A stretch of 64,000 bases of DNA from CBDAUN01 sp965214875. GTDB taxonomy: Bacteria > Pseudomonadota > Gammaproteobacteria > Arenicellales > JAJDZL01. This document shows positions 27,459 through 35,688 of the stretch, piece by piece. The notes under the pieces are model-generated. The model was not told where the DNA came from, searched no databases, and was given only the letters and a program-made list of their open reading frames with translations. Where the stretch lies: contig OZ243980.1 of assembly GCA_965214875.1 (NCBI GenBank), positions 1,426,001 to 1,490,000 of the forward strand. The letters run 5' to 3'. Positions within the stretch are counted from its first letter, which is position 1; each line of letters starts with the position of its first letter. Both the position numbers and the translations under genes were made by a program.

Positions 27459-28269
27459 CCGGCATAGGAAGAGTGAACCTTTGTCGGTCCTGAAATCAAT
27501 CTTAGGGATTGTTTTGATTATTGCTGTTGTAAGTGCAATTATCGGTTTGTTCTATTTTCAGCATATTGAAAGTAAGCACCGCATAGTTATCAACAAGGAA
27601 GATTTCTGCCCGCGCGATGAAACTGTTTCACAGGTTACCGCAATTATTGTCGATGCTACAGACCCATTCAACGCGATTCAAAAATTGGGTGTTGTAAATC
27701 TTTTAGACGAACTTATTTCGGAAATCCCGCGGTACGGTGCATTAGCAATCTATGCGGTTAGCACAGACGAGAGCATACGTTCCAGCCCAGTTTTTTTTCG
27801 TTGCAATCCTGGACGTGGCCAAGATATTGATCCGATATTCGAAAACCCTGAAATGGTTGAAAAGCAGTGGAAAGAGGGCTTCCGAGGACCGCTTGAACAG
27901 GAAATGAAAAAAAACATGGAATCTGGAAGTGCAAATTCATCGCCAATTCTTGAATCCATTCAATGGGTAGCCTTGCAACAGTTCAAACGAGAAAAGTCTG
28001 CACATGTTGTGAATAGATTGGTAGTAATTTCCGATTTTATACATCACACAACGGATTATTCGCACTACCGTAACCGCCCAGACTTCAAAGGGTTTGAATC
28101 ATCCAACTATTACAAGAAAACTCGGGTGAAATTACGCGGTTCGAATGTTGCGCTTTGGTTCGTTCGTCGCAATACTCGTGTGTCCATCGAATCTCTCAAA
28201 AAATTTTGGCAAGATTACTTGCGAGCACAAGGAGCGGACGAAGTCAGCGTAAATGACTTGGCAGGTTAG
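27442..28269 (+). CDS. Membrane-anchored vWA-like protein (motor cassette gene 3)
   Basis: A 275-residue protein. A basic N-terminus (MTRNRNRHRK) precedes one membrane helix at ~17-39, so the rest should face the periplasm. The soluble part alternates strands and helices like a von Willebrand A fold: 'VTAIIVDATDPFNAI' (65-79), 'GALAIYAVSTDE', 'SSPILESIQW' and 'NRLVVISDFIHHTTDY' (191-206), then 'GSNVALWFVRR'. The MIDAS-like DxTxP at 71-75 and Asp198 depart from DxSxS, so metal binding may be altered. It overlaps gene 2 and lies two bases before gene 4. Function unknown; a protein-binding sensor is plausible. Confidence 0.75.
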   Translation: MTRNRNRHRKSEPLSVLKSILGIVLIIAVVSAIIGLFYFQHIESKHRIVINKEDFCPRDETVSQVTAIIVDATDPFNAIQKLGVVNLLDELISEIPRYGALAIYAVSTDESIRSSPVFFRCNPGRGQDIDPIFENPEMVEKQWKEGFRGPLEQEMKKNMESGSANSSPILESIQWVALQQFKREKSAHVVNRLVVISDFIHHTTDYSHYRNRPDFKGFESSNYYKKTRVKLRGSNVALWFVRRNTRVSIESLKKFWQDYLRAQGADEVSVNDLAG

Positions 28270-28271
28270 AA

Positions 28272-29690
28272 GTGAAAATGAAGAAAATATTGCCATTTGG
28301 AAGTGAGTCGACTTCGAAAGAAGCGAAACTACAAACGCCACTGATTAGCGCGGACACCTCTTTATTCGTTGTGTTTTTTGCACTAGGGGCACTGATCATA
28401 ATCTACTTCAACTCTATTGCAGGCAGGCCAGTTGAAATGGATGGCTATGAACTAACAAAGCGGATGTTGCCAATTTTTTTCCTCATGATTTGCTATGCAA
28501 TCATAGTGGCGGGGGTGCCAAAGTTTCTTCTTGCATCTTGGCAAGCAGGTGACAATTGTTATTATTTGGGATTTCTGTTTACGCTCGTAAGCCTTGCTTT
28601 CGCGCTATATGACTTCGTGGAAAGTGGGGAAAACAAAGCTCTTGTTGTCCAAGATTTCGGAATTGCGCTTTCTACGACGATTGCAGGTTTATTGTTGCGC
28701 GTTTTGTTTAGCCAAGCACGTTTAGACCCTGATAATATCGAAGTCACATCACGCATGAACCTAGTCACTCAATCAAGCCAATTGCGCCGGCAATTGAATG
28801 GTGCCATTCAGGATATCAATAGATTGAGGCGTAGTGTTGAGCAGTCTGTTAATGACTCGGTTCGCGAGCAAATTAAAAGAATAGATCAGCTATCTGATGA
28901 GGTCCAAGATCAATGGAAAAAAGTAGGAGACAATGCATCGGAGGCGATTGGTCGCGTAATTTCGGATTTTACTGAATCTACGAATTCGCTGAGACTGGCC
29001 ACCGAAAGTGCGGAGAAAACGCTTACGAAATATACCGAATCCATTGAATCTAGTATCAGCCGTTTTGAAAAGCAAAGTGTTTCAATTAATAACTTGAACG
29101 AAGAGATATCGAGGCTAAGGAAACAAAGCTCAGTGTTGTTGAGCTTTGGTGAAGTGCTCAACGATCAGTTTGTTGACAGAATGCGAGAATACGCAAAGCA
29201 AATTGCAGCTGCGTCCTCAGAGCTTGAGGCCGATGGACATGCATTGGCTAATGTTTCTTCAGCATTCAAAGAAATTGTTGCTGAGTTGAAAGGTCTTAAG
29301 CCAGCGATTCAACAATTGCCCGAAATGCTTCAAAACCCCGTTATTGATGGGCACTCTATGATTTCATCGAAGTGGGACGAAGTCGCCGAGCAAGCTGATC
29401 AGATAAATGAGAATCTTATAAAAAACGACGATCAATTCAGTGCCTCGGTCGAATCTGTACAGAAGGCCATAAGTAATCTGGCTGAGAATGCGGAATCGGC
29501 ATCTATGTCACTTGTAGAGCAGCGGAAGGGGCTTGAACATTTTAATGATTCGATATCGAAACTGATTGAGCAAATTAATGATGCGAATGCACGGTTCTCC
29601 GACAACGAAGGCAATACTCAGGAACCGAGCGGCACCTCTCGTGACATATTTGGAAAAATCCTTGGCCGTGGTAAATCTAATAATTCATGA
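28272..29690 (+). CDS. MotA/TolQ/ExbB-like channel protein with long coiled-coil tail (ZorA-like)
   Basis: A 472-residue protein with four membrane helices at ~30-47, 65-83, 97-116 and 127-147. Helices 3 and 4 carry the MotA/ExbB-type pattern: 'LGFLFTLVSLAFALYDF' and 'QDFGIALSTTIAGLLLRVLF', the latter matching the 'GIAEALITTAIGL' region of ExbB. Residues ~150-450 form a long, Ser/Glu/Gln-rich coiled-coil tail projecting into the cytoplasm, as in ZorA of Zorya defence systems. Start is GTG 28272 or ATG 28278. It overlaps gene 5 by four bases. Likely the proton-channel half of a membrane motor. Homology to ZorA is by architecture, not a database match. Confidence 0.78.
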   Translation: MKMKKILPFGSESTSKEAKLQTPLISADTSLFVVFFALGALIIIYFNSIAGRPVEMDGYELTKRMLPIFFLMICYAIIVAGVPKFLLASWQAGDNCYYLGFLFTLVSLAFALYDFVESGENKALVVQDFGIALSTTIAGLLLRVLFSQARLDPDNIEVTSRMNLVTQSSQLRRQLNGAIQDINRLRRSVEQSVNDSVREQIKRIDQLSDEVQDQWKKVGDNASEAIGRVISDFTESTNSLRLATESAEKTLTKYTESIESSISRFEKQSVSINNLNEEISRLRKQSSVLLSFGEVLNDQFVDRMREYAKQIAAASSELEADGHALANVSSAFKEIVAELKGLKPAIQQLPEMLQNPVIDGHSMISSKWDEVAEQADQINENLIKNDDQFSASVESVQKAISNLAENAESASMSLVEQRKGLEHFNDSISKLIEQINDANARFSDNEGNTQEPSGTSRDIFGKILGRGKSNNS

Positions 29691-30781
29691 ATGATCAGGA
29701 ATTTAATGTTCGAAGAGGGCTGGTCTTGGGGTTTACAGCAGCGGAAATATCAATACTATTGATGTTTCTTTTGCTACTGATTATGGGAATCCTTTTTCAT
29801 GGCAATAGCAAGAGTGAAGATAGAATCAACGATCAATCTGCACTTGAACAAAATAAACCTGATTACGAATCGATGCGGCAGAGAGTGGCTTTGCTATCAA
29901 CAAGTTTGATTGCAGAAGTCGATAAACGTACAGTCTATGAAGCAAGGGCGGCATATCAAGAAAGCGAAATGTCCGAACTGAAAAACCGGATTAAAGATTT
30001 GAAGCGTGAAGTTGGGAGCAAGCAAAGCCGGATTGATTTGGGCCGCCGAGAGATTGATCGGTTAACTGACATTCTAAATGAAACGCAGAACCAACTGGCT
30101 ACCTCTGACCAGTCTTTTGAAAATGCGCGGCATTTGTCAGAATTGCTGGAAAATGAATTGACCAGCAAAAAGCAAGAGAATGAACAATTAAAGGCATTGA
30201 TGAAAAAGCTAATTGATGAATTGGATCGTGAAAGGGACAGAAGTGAGAAGTTGCAGGTCAACCTGGTACAAGCTGAATCTGAAAACATTCGATTGGCGCA
30301 GGATAAATCAAAATGGAGCGATAGCGATAGTAAAGGAACAGATTCCGCGTGCTTGTACCGAAAGGAATTCGCTGAAAACGGCACTGAGAAGGAGCAACCT
30401 TTGTACTTGTTCGATATTAAAATTGAGGACCAAGCAGTTCTAGTGCGTTACCCATCAAAATCAAGACTTAGTTTTGATTCTACAAAAGACGCAAATTTTA
30501 AGAAAGAGGAACTCGAGAAGATTTTCGAAGATGAAATAAAGTTTGATAGAGAAGTGCTTGAACGAGAGAAACTAACATTTGAAGATTTTCTTGATAAATT
30601 TAAAGGCTTCAAAGCCGCAGCACAAAACAAAAAAATTCGACAAGGGCAACGGTGCATATTCAACGTTGCGCTTTGGGACTCAACATCAAATAAGAGAAGT
30701 TATAAACTTGCAAAAGTGCAAACGGTTGATCAAATTTTCAGCAGTTTTGAATATCGGAGTGATGAATGGCCACATCAGTGA
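29687..30781 (+). CDS. MotB/ExbD-like stator protein with long periplasmic coil (ZorB-like, no OmpA domain)
   Basis: A 364-residue protein. A short cytoplasmic N-terminus precedes one membrane helix, 'GFTAAEISILLMFLLLLIMG' (15-34). It has an acidic residue (Glu20) where MotB, ExbD and ZorB have the essential proton-carrying Asp. Residues ~55-215 are a heptad coil. Residues ~225-364 form a globular charged domain with no visible OmpA-type peptidoglycan-binding motif, unlike ZorB. Its ATG overlaps the stop of the channel gene (ATGA), the normal arrangement for stoichiometric stator pairs. It is the last gene of the cassette. Confidence 0.75.
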   Translation: MNDQEFNVRRGLVLGFTAAEISILLMFLLLLIMGILFHGNSKSEDRINDQSALEQNKPDYESMRQRVALLSTSLIAEVDKRTVYEARAAYQESEMSELKNRIKDLKREVGSKQSRIDLGRREIDRLTDILNETQNQLATSDQSFENARHLSELLENELTSKKQENEQLKALMKKLIDELDRERDRSEKLQVNLVQAESENIRLAQDKSKWSDSDSKGTDSACLYRKEFAENGTEKEQPLYLFDIKIEDQAVLVRYPSKSRLSFDSTKDANFKKEELEKIFEDEIKFDREVLEREKLTFEDFLDKFKGFKAAAQNKKIRQGQRCIFNVALWDSTSNKRSYKLAKVQTVDQIFSSFEYRSDEWPHQ

Positions 30782-31112
30782 ACAGTAATAGTTGCATAAT
30801 TTGCGAATGGGCCTTTGCGGTGGGTGCGAAAGAGGGTCATCGCTGAACGCTGATGTTGCCTTCAAAGGTGAAGTCTTTCGCTTTCGCTTCGCCTTTACGA
30901 TTTTCACCCAGCCGTCTTCTTCCAGCGCAAATTTTGGTGAACAGCTCAATTACGAATTATGCGTTTCTGTTGAAATGGAGTTTGTCGATGCACAGTGCGT
31001 AAGTCCAGATGATCGCTTGCACATGCATTCGCATCCGGGGCGTGTTTTCCTGCGTGGAAAGATAAGCGATCAATATCCACTGCCCTCTGTACCCTGGTCG
31101 TTGAGCGCGAGG
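30782..31112 (+). other. Gap after the motor cassette
   Basis: A 109-codon open frame (30792-31121) covers most of the gap but has no recognisable domain and atypical composition, and the opposite strand is open in places too. I do not call a gene. The gap separates two convergent transcription units. No strong terminator hairpin was found. Confidence 0.4.
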
Positions 31113-31649
31113 TTACCATAACGCAAAAATTCTGGGTATTATGGGTTCGTCCAAATTTAACAGCAGTTGCTTGATTTTCTCATGCATTTCAATGAAACTG
31201 TTCTTCAGAGTTGGAGCTTTGATTAACATCACTTCAACCGGCTCGTCGGTCCCTTCTACGAGCATTTCGTAGCCGAAAGGTTTGGTGAAAATGTGGACAG
31301 TAGGTCTGTAGTCATAAGTGTATTCATAGTGGTATTCTGATTGTTGAAATATAGCTCCATTCGTTAACTGAACAATTGTTTCGCCACGCCAGCCACTGAA
31401 CCGCCCGTCGATTGTGCTCTCTTCGACATGGTTCTCCAATCCAGCAAAATAAAAGCCGATTAGCACCATAGCCAAGCTTTCTTTTTGCTTATCGGACATG
31501 GAATTGAACACAAGCAATAATTGTTGTTCCGATTTTGGCAAGATGTCAAGTAGCGCACCGTCAATATCGTGCTGAGTCGTCCCCTTGACGGACAATGGTG
31601 CGCTGAATATCACGACTACCAACAATACGAGTAGGGTGGGTCGTTTCAT
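31113..31649 (-). CDS. Secreted protein of unknown function
   Basis: A 178-residue protein with a clear signal peptide ('MKRPTLLVLLVVVIFSAPL', cleavage near residue 23). A helical segment (residues ~30-75) comes next. Then comes a small beta-rich domain beginning 'GRFSGWRGETIVQLTNGAIF' with aromatic 'YHYEYTYDYRPTVHIF', resembling SH3-like C-terminal domains of exported proteins. The tail is helical. It converges on the motor cassette and shares its AT-rich composition, so it probably arrived with it. The function is not known. Confidence 0.7.
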   Translation of the reverse strand: MKRPTLLVLLVVVIFSAPLSVKGTTQHDIDGALLDILPKSEQQLLLVFNSMSDKQKESLAMVLIGFYFAGLENHVEESTIDGRFSGWRGETIVQLTNGAIFQQSEYHYEYTYDYRPTVHIFTKPFGYEMLVEGTDEPVEVMLIKAPTLKNSFIEMHEKIKQLLLNLDEPIIPRIFALW

Positions 31650-31948
31650 AAATTCAAATGCTCGTGATAAGAAACGACTTACGATTGTCCATCGCTCTTT
31701 AGCGAGGGCGATTTGTGCTTTTCCATGTTACGTTGTTGGGTGAATGTAATGATGGAAGCAATCTATTTGGAAATTTGGAGGATACAAGCACTCAAAAAAG
31801 TGAATAAGCGTCGGCAAAGAGCATACTGTGGCTAAAAAACTTGGGTGTGTCCACTATTGGGCGCATTCAAAATGCCCATAGAAGCGGCTACGCCAAAGGA
31901 ACGCCCCCCCCCCGCGAAGGGTATACCGATCAAGCGCAAAATACAGAA
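31650..31948. other. Gap with a C10 tract before tRNA-Arg(TCG)
   Basis: About 300 bases with no supported gene. The main feature is a run of ten C at 31904-31913, preceded by AAGGAACG. Short protein-like frames read across the tract in two phases, but none has a good start. This is the right edge of the AT-rich island. Confidence 0.45.
31904..31913 (+). repeat. Homopolymeric C10 tract
   Basis: Ten consecutive C, preceded by AACG as is the C10 tract at 49427. Runs of this length are unstable by slipped-strand mispairing. No in-frame gene controlled by it could be identified. Confidence 0.85.
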
Positions 31949-32025
31949 TGGCACGCCCGGAGGGATTCGAACCCCCGACCACCAGGTTCGAAGCCTGGTA
32001 CTCTATCCAGCTGAGCTACAGGCGC
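31949..32025 (-). tRNA. tRNA-Arg(TCG)
   Basis: A minus-strand cloverleaf. The acceptor stem is gcgcctg/cgggcgt, with discriminator G and an encoded CCA (31949-31951). The anticodon stem ccagg/cctgg encloses anticodon TCG, reading CGA/CGG. It differs from the tRNA-Arg(ACG) at 23163 mainly in the anticodon arm, so the two form an 8.8-kb-wide inverted repeat pair. Confidence 0.96.
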
Positions 32026-32065
32026 ACGATTCCTACATTGTACAGCGAATGCGGTTCGTGTGTTG

Positions 32066-33523
32066 CTATTTTTCGCGATTCGGAATTGCAAGCACTCGAA
32101 GAATTTCTTCGTTGACCAGTCTTGCATTGAGTTTGCCACCCGATGCTTTCATGACTTGGCCCACTAGAAACCCCAGCACCTTTGTCGAACCTTCCTGGTA
32201 TTGACGCACCTGCTCTGGAAATGAATCAAGAACTTCAGTCACTACTCGAATGGTTTCTTCGGAATCTGCTTGCAGTTCCAGCCCCTCGCGATTGATAGCC
32301 TCATCTATGTCTGCGCCCGGTGTTGACCACAAGGCTTTCAGGAGTGCTTTCGCTCCGTTGCCCGATATTTTTCCCTCATCGATTCTTGCGACGATTCGGC
32401 CGATGGTCGAGGCGGAAATTGGGGATTGGTCGATTTGCAGGCTATCGCGGTTCAAATAGCTCATCAATTCAACCAAGACCCAGTTCGCAACCCCTTTGGG
32501 GTTGTCAGGCGCCTCAAGGGTGGCTCGCTCGAAAAAATTCGCGACTTCCGAAGACGAAACAAGCCGCGCAGCGACTTCAGGGACTAGCCCGTATTGATCG
32601 GCGAAGCGGAGTTGCCTTGTCTGCGGCAATTCAGGCATCCGCTTGCGGATCGACTCGATATATTCCTCTCCAATCACAAGCGGCGGAAGATCAGGATCAG
32701 GAAAGTAGCGGTAGTCATGGGCGTGCTCTTTGCTGCGCATGGGTCTCGATTCATTCTTTTGCGCATCGTATTGGCGCGTTTCCTGAACGACTTTGCCGCC
32801 GTTTTCGACGAGATCGACTTGTCGGAGCATTTCGGACTCAATCGCTCGCTCGACGAACCGAAACGAATTGATGTTTTTCAATTCCGTCCGAGTGCCGAGC
32901 TCGCTGCTCCCTTTTTTGCGGATCGACACGTTCGCATCGCATCGCATTGACCCGTCTTGAAGATTCCCATCGCATATGCCCAAAGTGGTTACAATACTGT
33001 GTAATCTTCGCAAGTAGTCGGCAGCCTGCGCCCCGGATCGAATTTCCGGTTCCGATACGATCTCAAGCAATGGGGTTCCAGCTCGATTCAGATCTATGCC
33101 TGTTGCGCCGGCGACCTGATCATGCAGTGATTTGCCGGCATCCTCTTCTAGGTGAGCGCGTGTCAAATTGACTGTTTCAGTCTTGCCGTCAACGCTGGTT
33201 TCGATGTTGCCGCCCAAAACGATCGGCAACTCGTATTGACTGATCTGATAACCTTTGGGCAGGTCCGGATAGAAGTAGTTTTTTCGAGCAAAAACTGAAT
33301 GTCGATTTATATCCGCTCCGACTGCAATACCAAACATTACGGCCATGCGCACCGCTTCGCGATTGCACACGGGCAGTACACCTGGCAGTGCGGCATCGAT
33401 CAGGCATGCCTGCGTGTTTGGCTCTGCACCGAATTCGGTAGAGGCACCCGAAAACAGCTTACTCCGGGTTGCAAGTTGTATATGCACTTCCAGTCCGACG
33501 ACGCATTCCCATTCGCGTGTCAT
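32066..33523 (-). CDS. gatB: Asp-tRNA(Asn)/Glu-tRNA(Gln) amidotransferase subunit B
   Basis: A 485-residue GatB. N-terminal motifs are 'VGLEVHIQLATRSKLFS' and 'CLIDAALPGVLPVCN'. The kinase-like core has 'HLEEDAGKSLHD' and 'LNRAGTPLLEIVSEPEIRS', and the YqeY-like C-terminal tail ends 'SGGKLNARLVNEEILRVL'. GatB binds the mischarged tRNA and activates its carboxylate. The start overlaps the gatA stop by four bases. Presence of GatCAB implies transamidation for Gln- and/or Asn-tRNA. Confidence 0.97.
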   Translation of the reverse strand: MTREWECVVGLEVHIQLATRSKLFSGASTEFGAEPNTQACLIDAALPGVLPVCNREAVRMAVMFGIAVGADINRHSVFARKNYFYPDLPKGYQISQYELPIVLGGNIETSVDGKTETVNLTRAHLEEDAGKSLHDQVAGATGIDLNRAGTPLLEIVSEPEIRSGAQAADYLRRLHSIVTTLGICDGNLQDGSMRCDANVSIRKKGSSELGTRTELKNINSFRFVERAIESEMLRQVDLVENGGKVVQETRQYDAQKNESRPMRSKEHAHDYRYFPDPDLPPLVIGEEYIESIRKRMPELPQTRQLRFADQYGLVPEVAARLVSSSEVANFFERATLEAPDNPKGVANWVLVELMSYLNRDSLQIDQSPISASTIGRIVARIDEGKISGNGAKALLKALWSTPGADIDEAINREGLELQADSEETIRVVTEVLDSFPEQVRQYQEGSTKVLGFLVGQVMKASGGKLNARLVNEEILRVLAIPNREK

Positions 33524-34980
33524 GAAACTGTCTTCGGTATTTTCAGGTGATGGTCGGTGCTTCGCTGAAACAGGTGCGCGGCGCGTAGCAAATCTGCTTC
33601 GCCCATATATTGTCCGACCATGTGCAAGCCCACTGGGAGACCTTCGCTATCGAATCCCGCGGGGATGGAAAGTGCGGGTAAGCCGGCCAAGTTGACGGCT
33701 GCAGTGTAAATGTCATTCAAGTACATTTTGACAGGGTCCTGGGTCTTTGCGCCAATTTCAAACGCTGTCGTTGGCGATGTTGGTCCCGCGATGATGTCGC
33801 ATTGTTCAAATGCCCGATCATAGTCTGATGCAATCAGCCGTCGAATTCGTTGCGCATTTAGATAGTAGGCATCATAGTACCCGTGTGACAGCACATAGGT
33901 TCCGATCATGATCCTGCGCTTCACCTCAGTGCCGAAACCCTCGGTACGGGACTTTTTGTACAAATCTTCAAGGTTTTCCGCATCGGGCGCACGATAGCCA
34001 TAGCGTACGCCATCGAAGCGTGACAAATTGGATGAAGCTTCCGCTGGCGCGATGACATAGTAGCATGGAATCGCCGCTCCACTGTTGGGCAAATCAATAT
34101 CCACAAGCGTTGCCCCCAGCGACTCAAACTGCGCAAGTGCGGCATGAATGGCATCAGCGACCTGAGAGTCAAGTCCATATCCGAAGTGCTGTTGGGGGAT
34201 GCCGATTTTCAAATTTGAAAATTCGGATTCCAGCTTGGCGAAGCAATTTGGCGATGGGATATCGATTGATGTCGAGTCCCTCGGATCGAATCGCGCAATG
34301 GCATCCATCATGATTGCCGCGTCGCGGACTGAACGCGTGAACACCCCTGCTTGATCTAGCGATGATGCAAATGCGACCATGCCGAACCGCGACACCCGCC
34401 CATAGCTAGGTTTAACTCCTGTGATCCCGCAAAGTGCCGCCGGCTGCCTGATTGACCCTCCTGTATCGGTACCAGTGCTAGCGCAGACCATTCTAGCCGC
34501 GACCGATATTGCCGAGCCGCCTGAACTTCCGCCGGGTACGCGTGAGTCGTTCCATGGGTTTTTTGCTGGCTGATAGGCGGAGTGCTCGGTTGAGGAACCC
34601 ATCGCGAACTCGTCCATGTTGGTCTTGCCCAGCATTACTGCGCCAGCTTGTTTGAGATCAGCTACAACAGTTGCGTCATAGGGTGCGATAAAGTTGCTGA
34701 GCATTTTTGCCCCGCAGGTTGTTCGCATGCCTTCGGTGCAGAAGATGTCCTTGTGCGCAATGGGTATGCCCAGCAAAGGGTGATCTTCGCCTGCCGATCG
34801 TCGCTTATCGGCAATTCGGGCGCTTTCGAGAGCTCCTGATGCATCGATTGTAATAAACGCATTTAGATTCTCTAGTGCTTGGATTCGGTCCAAAGAGTGC
34901 TGACAAAGCTCGACCGATGAAATCTCACCCGACCTAAGCAAGGTGGTCAGCTCGAAGATTCCGAGGCTTTCGATTGTCAT
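33520..34980 (-). CDS. gatA: Asp-tRNA(Asn)/Glu-tRNA(Gln) amidotransferase subunit A
   Basis: A 486-residue amidase-signature enzyme that releases ammonia from glutamine. The catalytic Lys-Ser-Ser triad is visible in 'GIPIAHKDIFCTEGMRTTCG', 'GGSSGGSAISVAARM' and 'STGTDTGGSIRQPAALCG'. The frame stays open 37 codons upstream, but ATG 34980 ('MTIESLGIFELTTLLRSG') gives the family N-terminus. A 256-bp gap separates it from gatC, longer than usual for this operon, with nothing recognisable inside. Confidence 0.97.
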   Translation of the reverse strand: MTIESLGIFELTTLLRSGEISSVELCQHSLDRIQALENLNAFITIDASGALESARIADKRRSAGEDHPLLGIPIAHKDIFCTEGMRTTCGAKMLSNFIAPYDATVVADLKQAGAVMLGKTNMDEFAMGSSTEHSAYQPAKNPWNDSRVPGGSSGGSAISVAARMVCASTGTDTGGSIRQPAALCGITGVKPSYGRVSRFGMVAFASSLDQAGVFTRSVRDAAIMMDAIARFDPRDSTSIDIPSPNCFAKLESEFSNLKIGIPQQHFGYGLDSQVADAIHAALAQFESLGATLVDIDLPNSGAAIPCYYVIAPAEASSNLSRFDGVRYGYRAPDAENLEDLYKKSRTEGFGTEVKRRIMIGTYVLSHGYYDAYYLNAQRIRRLIASDYDRAFEQCDIIAGPTSPTTAFEIGAKTQDPVKMYLNDIYTAAVNLAGLPALSIPAGFDSEGLPVGLHMVGQYMGEADLLRAAHLFQRSTDHHLKIPKTVS

Positions 34981-35236
34981 GGGGCAGGGATGCCGATGCC
35001 GCTCGATGCAAAAGAAACTAAAAGTTTCCAGCGGCAATTCGCCGCATAAATCAAAGCTGCTGTTGCAGCTTGGCGCAATTTGGCTGGGCAAATGGCACTA
35101 GATCGGTGATGCCGTAATTGCAGCTTAATGCAGTGATTGTTGAAGTGCTTGAAACAACTCATTGATTAGAATTATGAATAATCAAGAATATTTTGATTTT
35201 CGATGCGAACGTTTTCGACTGAAGGCGATTCAATAA

Positions 35237-35524
35237 TCAGTCGATAACCTTAGGAACAAGGTATAATCCTGCACTCGCATTGGGAGCCATCTGCTGAAGT
35301 TCGACTCTTTGGTTTGGCTCTGTTATCTCATCATCTCGGAGCCTAAGTTCAATGTCTTGAGGATGGGACATTGGCAAAACACCATCTGTGTCTATATTTT
35401 GCATTTGCTTGATGAGTTGAAGAATTTTTGTCAAATCATGGACATATGCATCTTCATCTTCTCGCAAAATTTCAAGATTGGCGAGGTTCGCGATTTTTTC
35501 CAAGTCAGATTTTGAGACGCTCAT
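35237..35524 (-). CDS. gatC: Asp-tRNA(Asn)/Glu-tRNA(Gln) amidotransferase subunit C
   Basis: A 95-residue stabilising subunit with the GatC pattern 'VSKSDLEKIANLANLEI' and the C-terminal 'DGVLPMSHPQDIELRLRDDE'. It wraps around the GatA-GatB interface. Its start faces mreB, and the 164-bp space between them should hold divergent promoters. Confidence 0.93.
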   Translation of the reverse strand: MSVSKSDLEKIANLANLEILREDEDAYVHDLTKILQLIKQMQNIDTDGVLPMSHPQDIELRLRDDEITEPNQRVELQQMAPNASAGLYLVPKVID

Positions 35525-35688
35525 GATTTTCCTGTTGACTATGTGTTGATGAAAAGCGAATTATATACTTCACCCACTGATAAGAGTTTGCACCGTTGCG
35601 CGCTGTACAGTTCGGGCGGTTGCGCAACATCTGGCCCGACCGGGGGTTGCGGCGTTGCAATTTGTCGCGTTGTTCGAGATTTGCCGGC

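Noticed and set aside
30792..31121. 109-codon frame after the motor cassette
   Set aside because: No domain, poor start context, and the reverse strand is similarly open.
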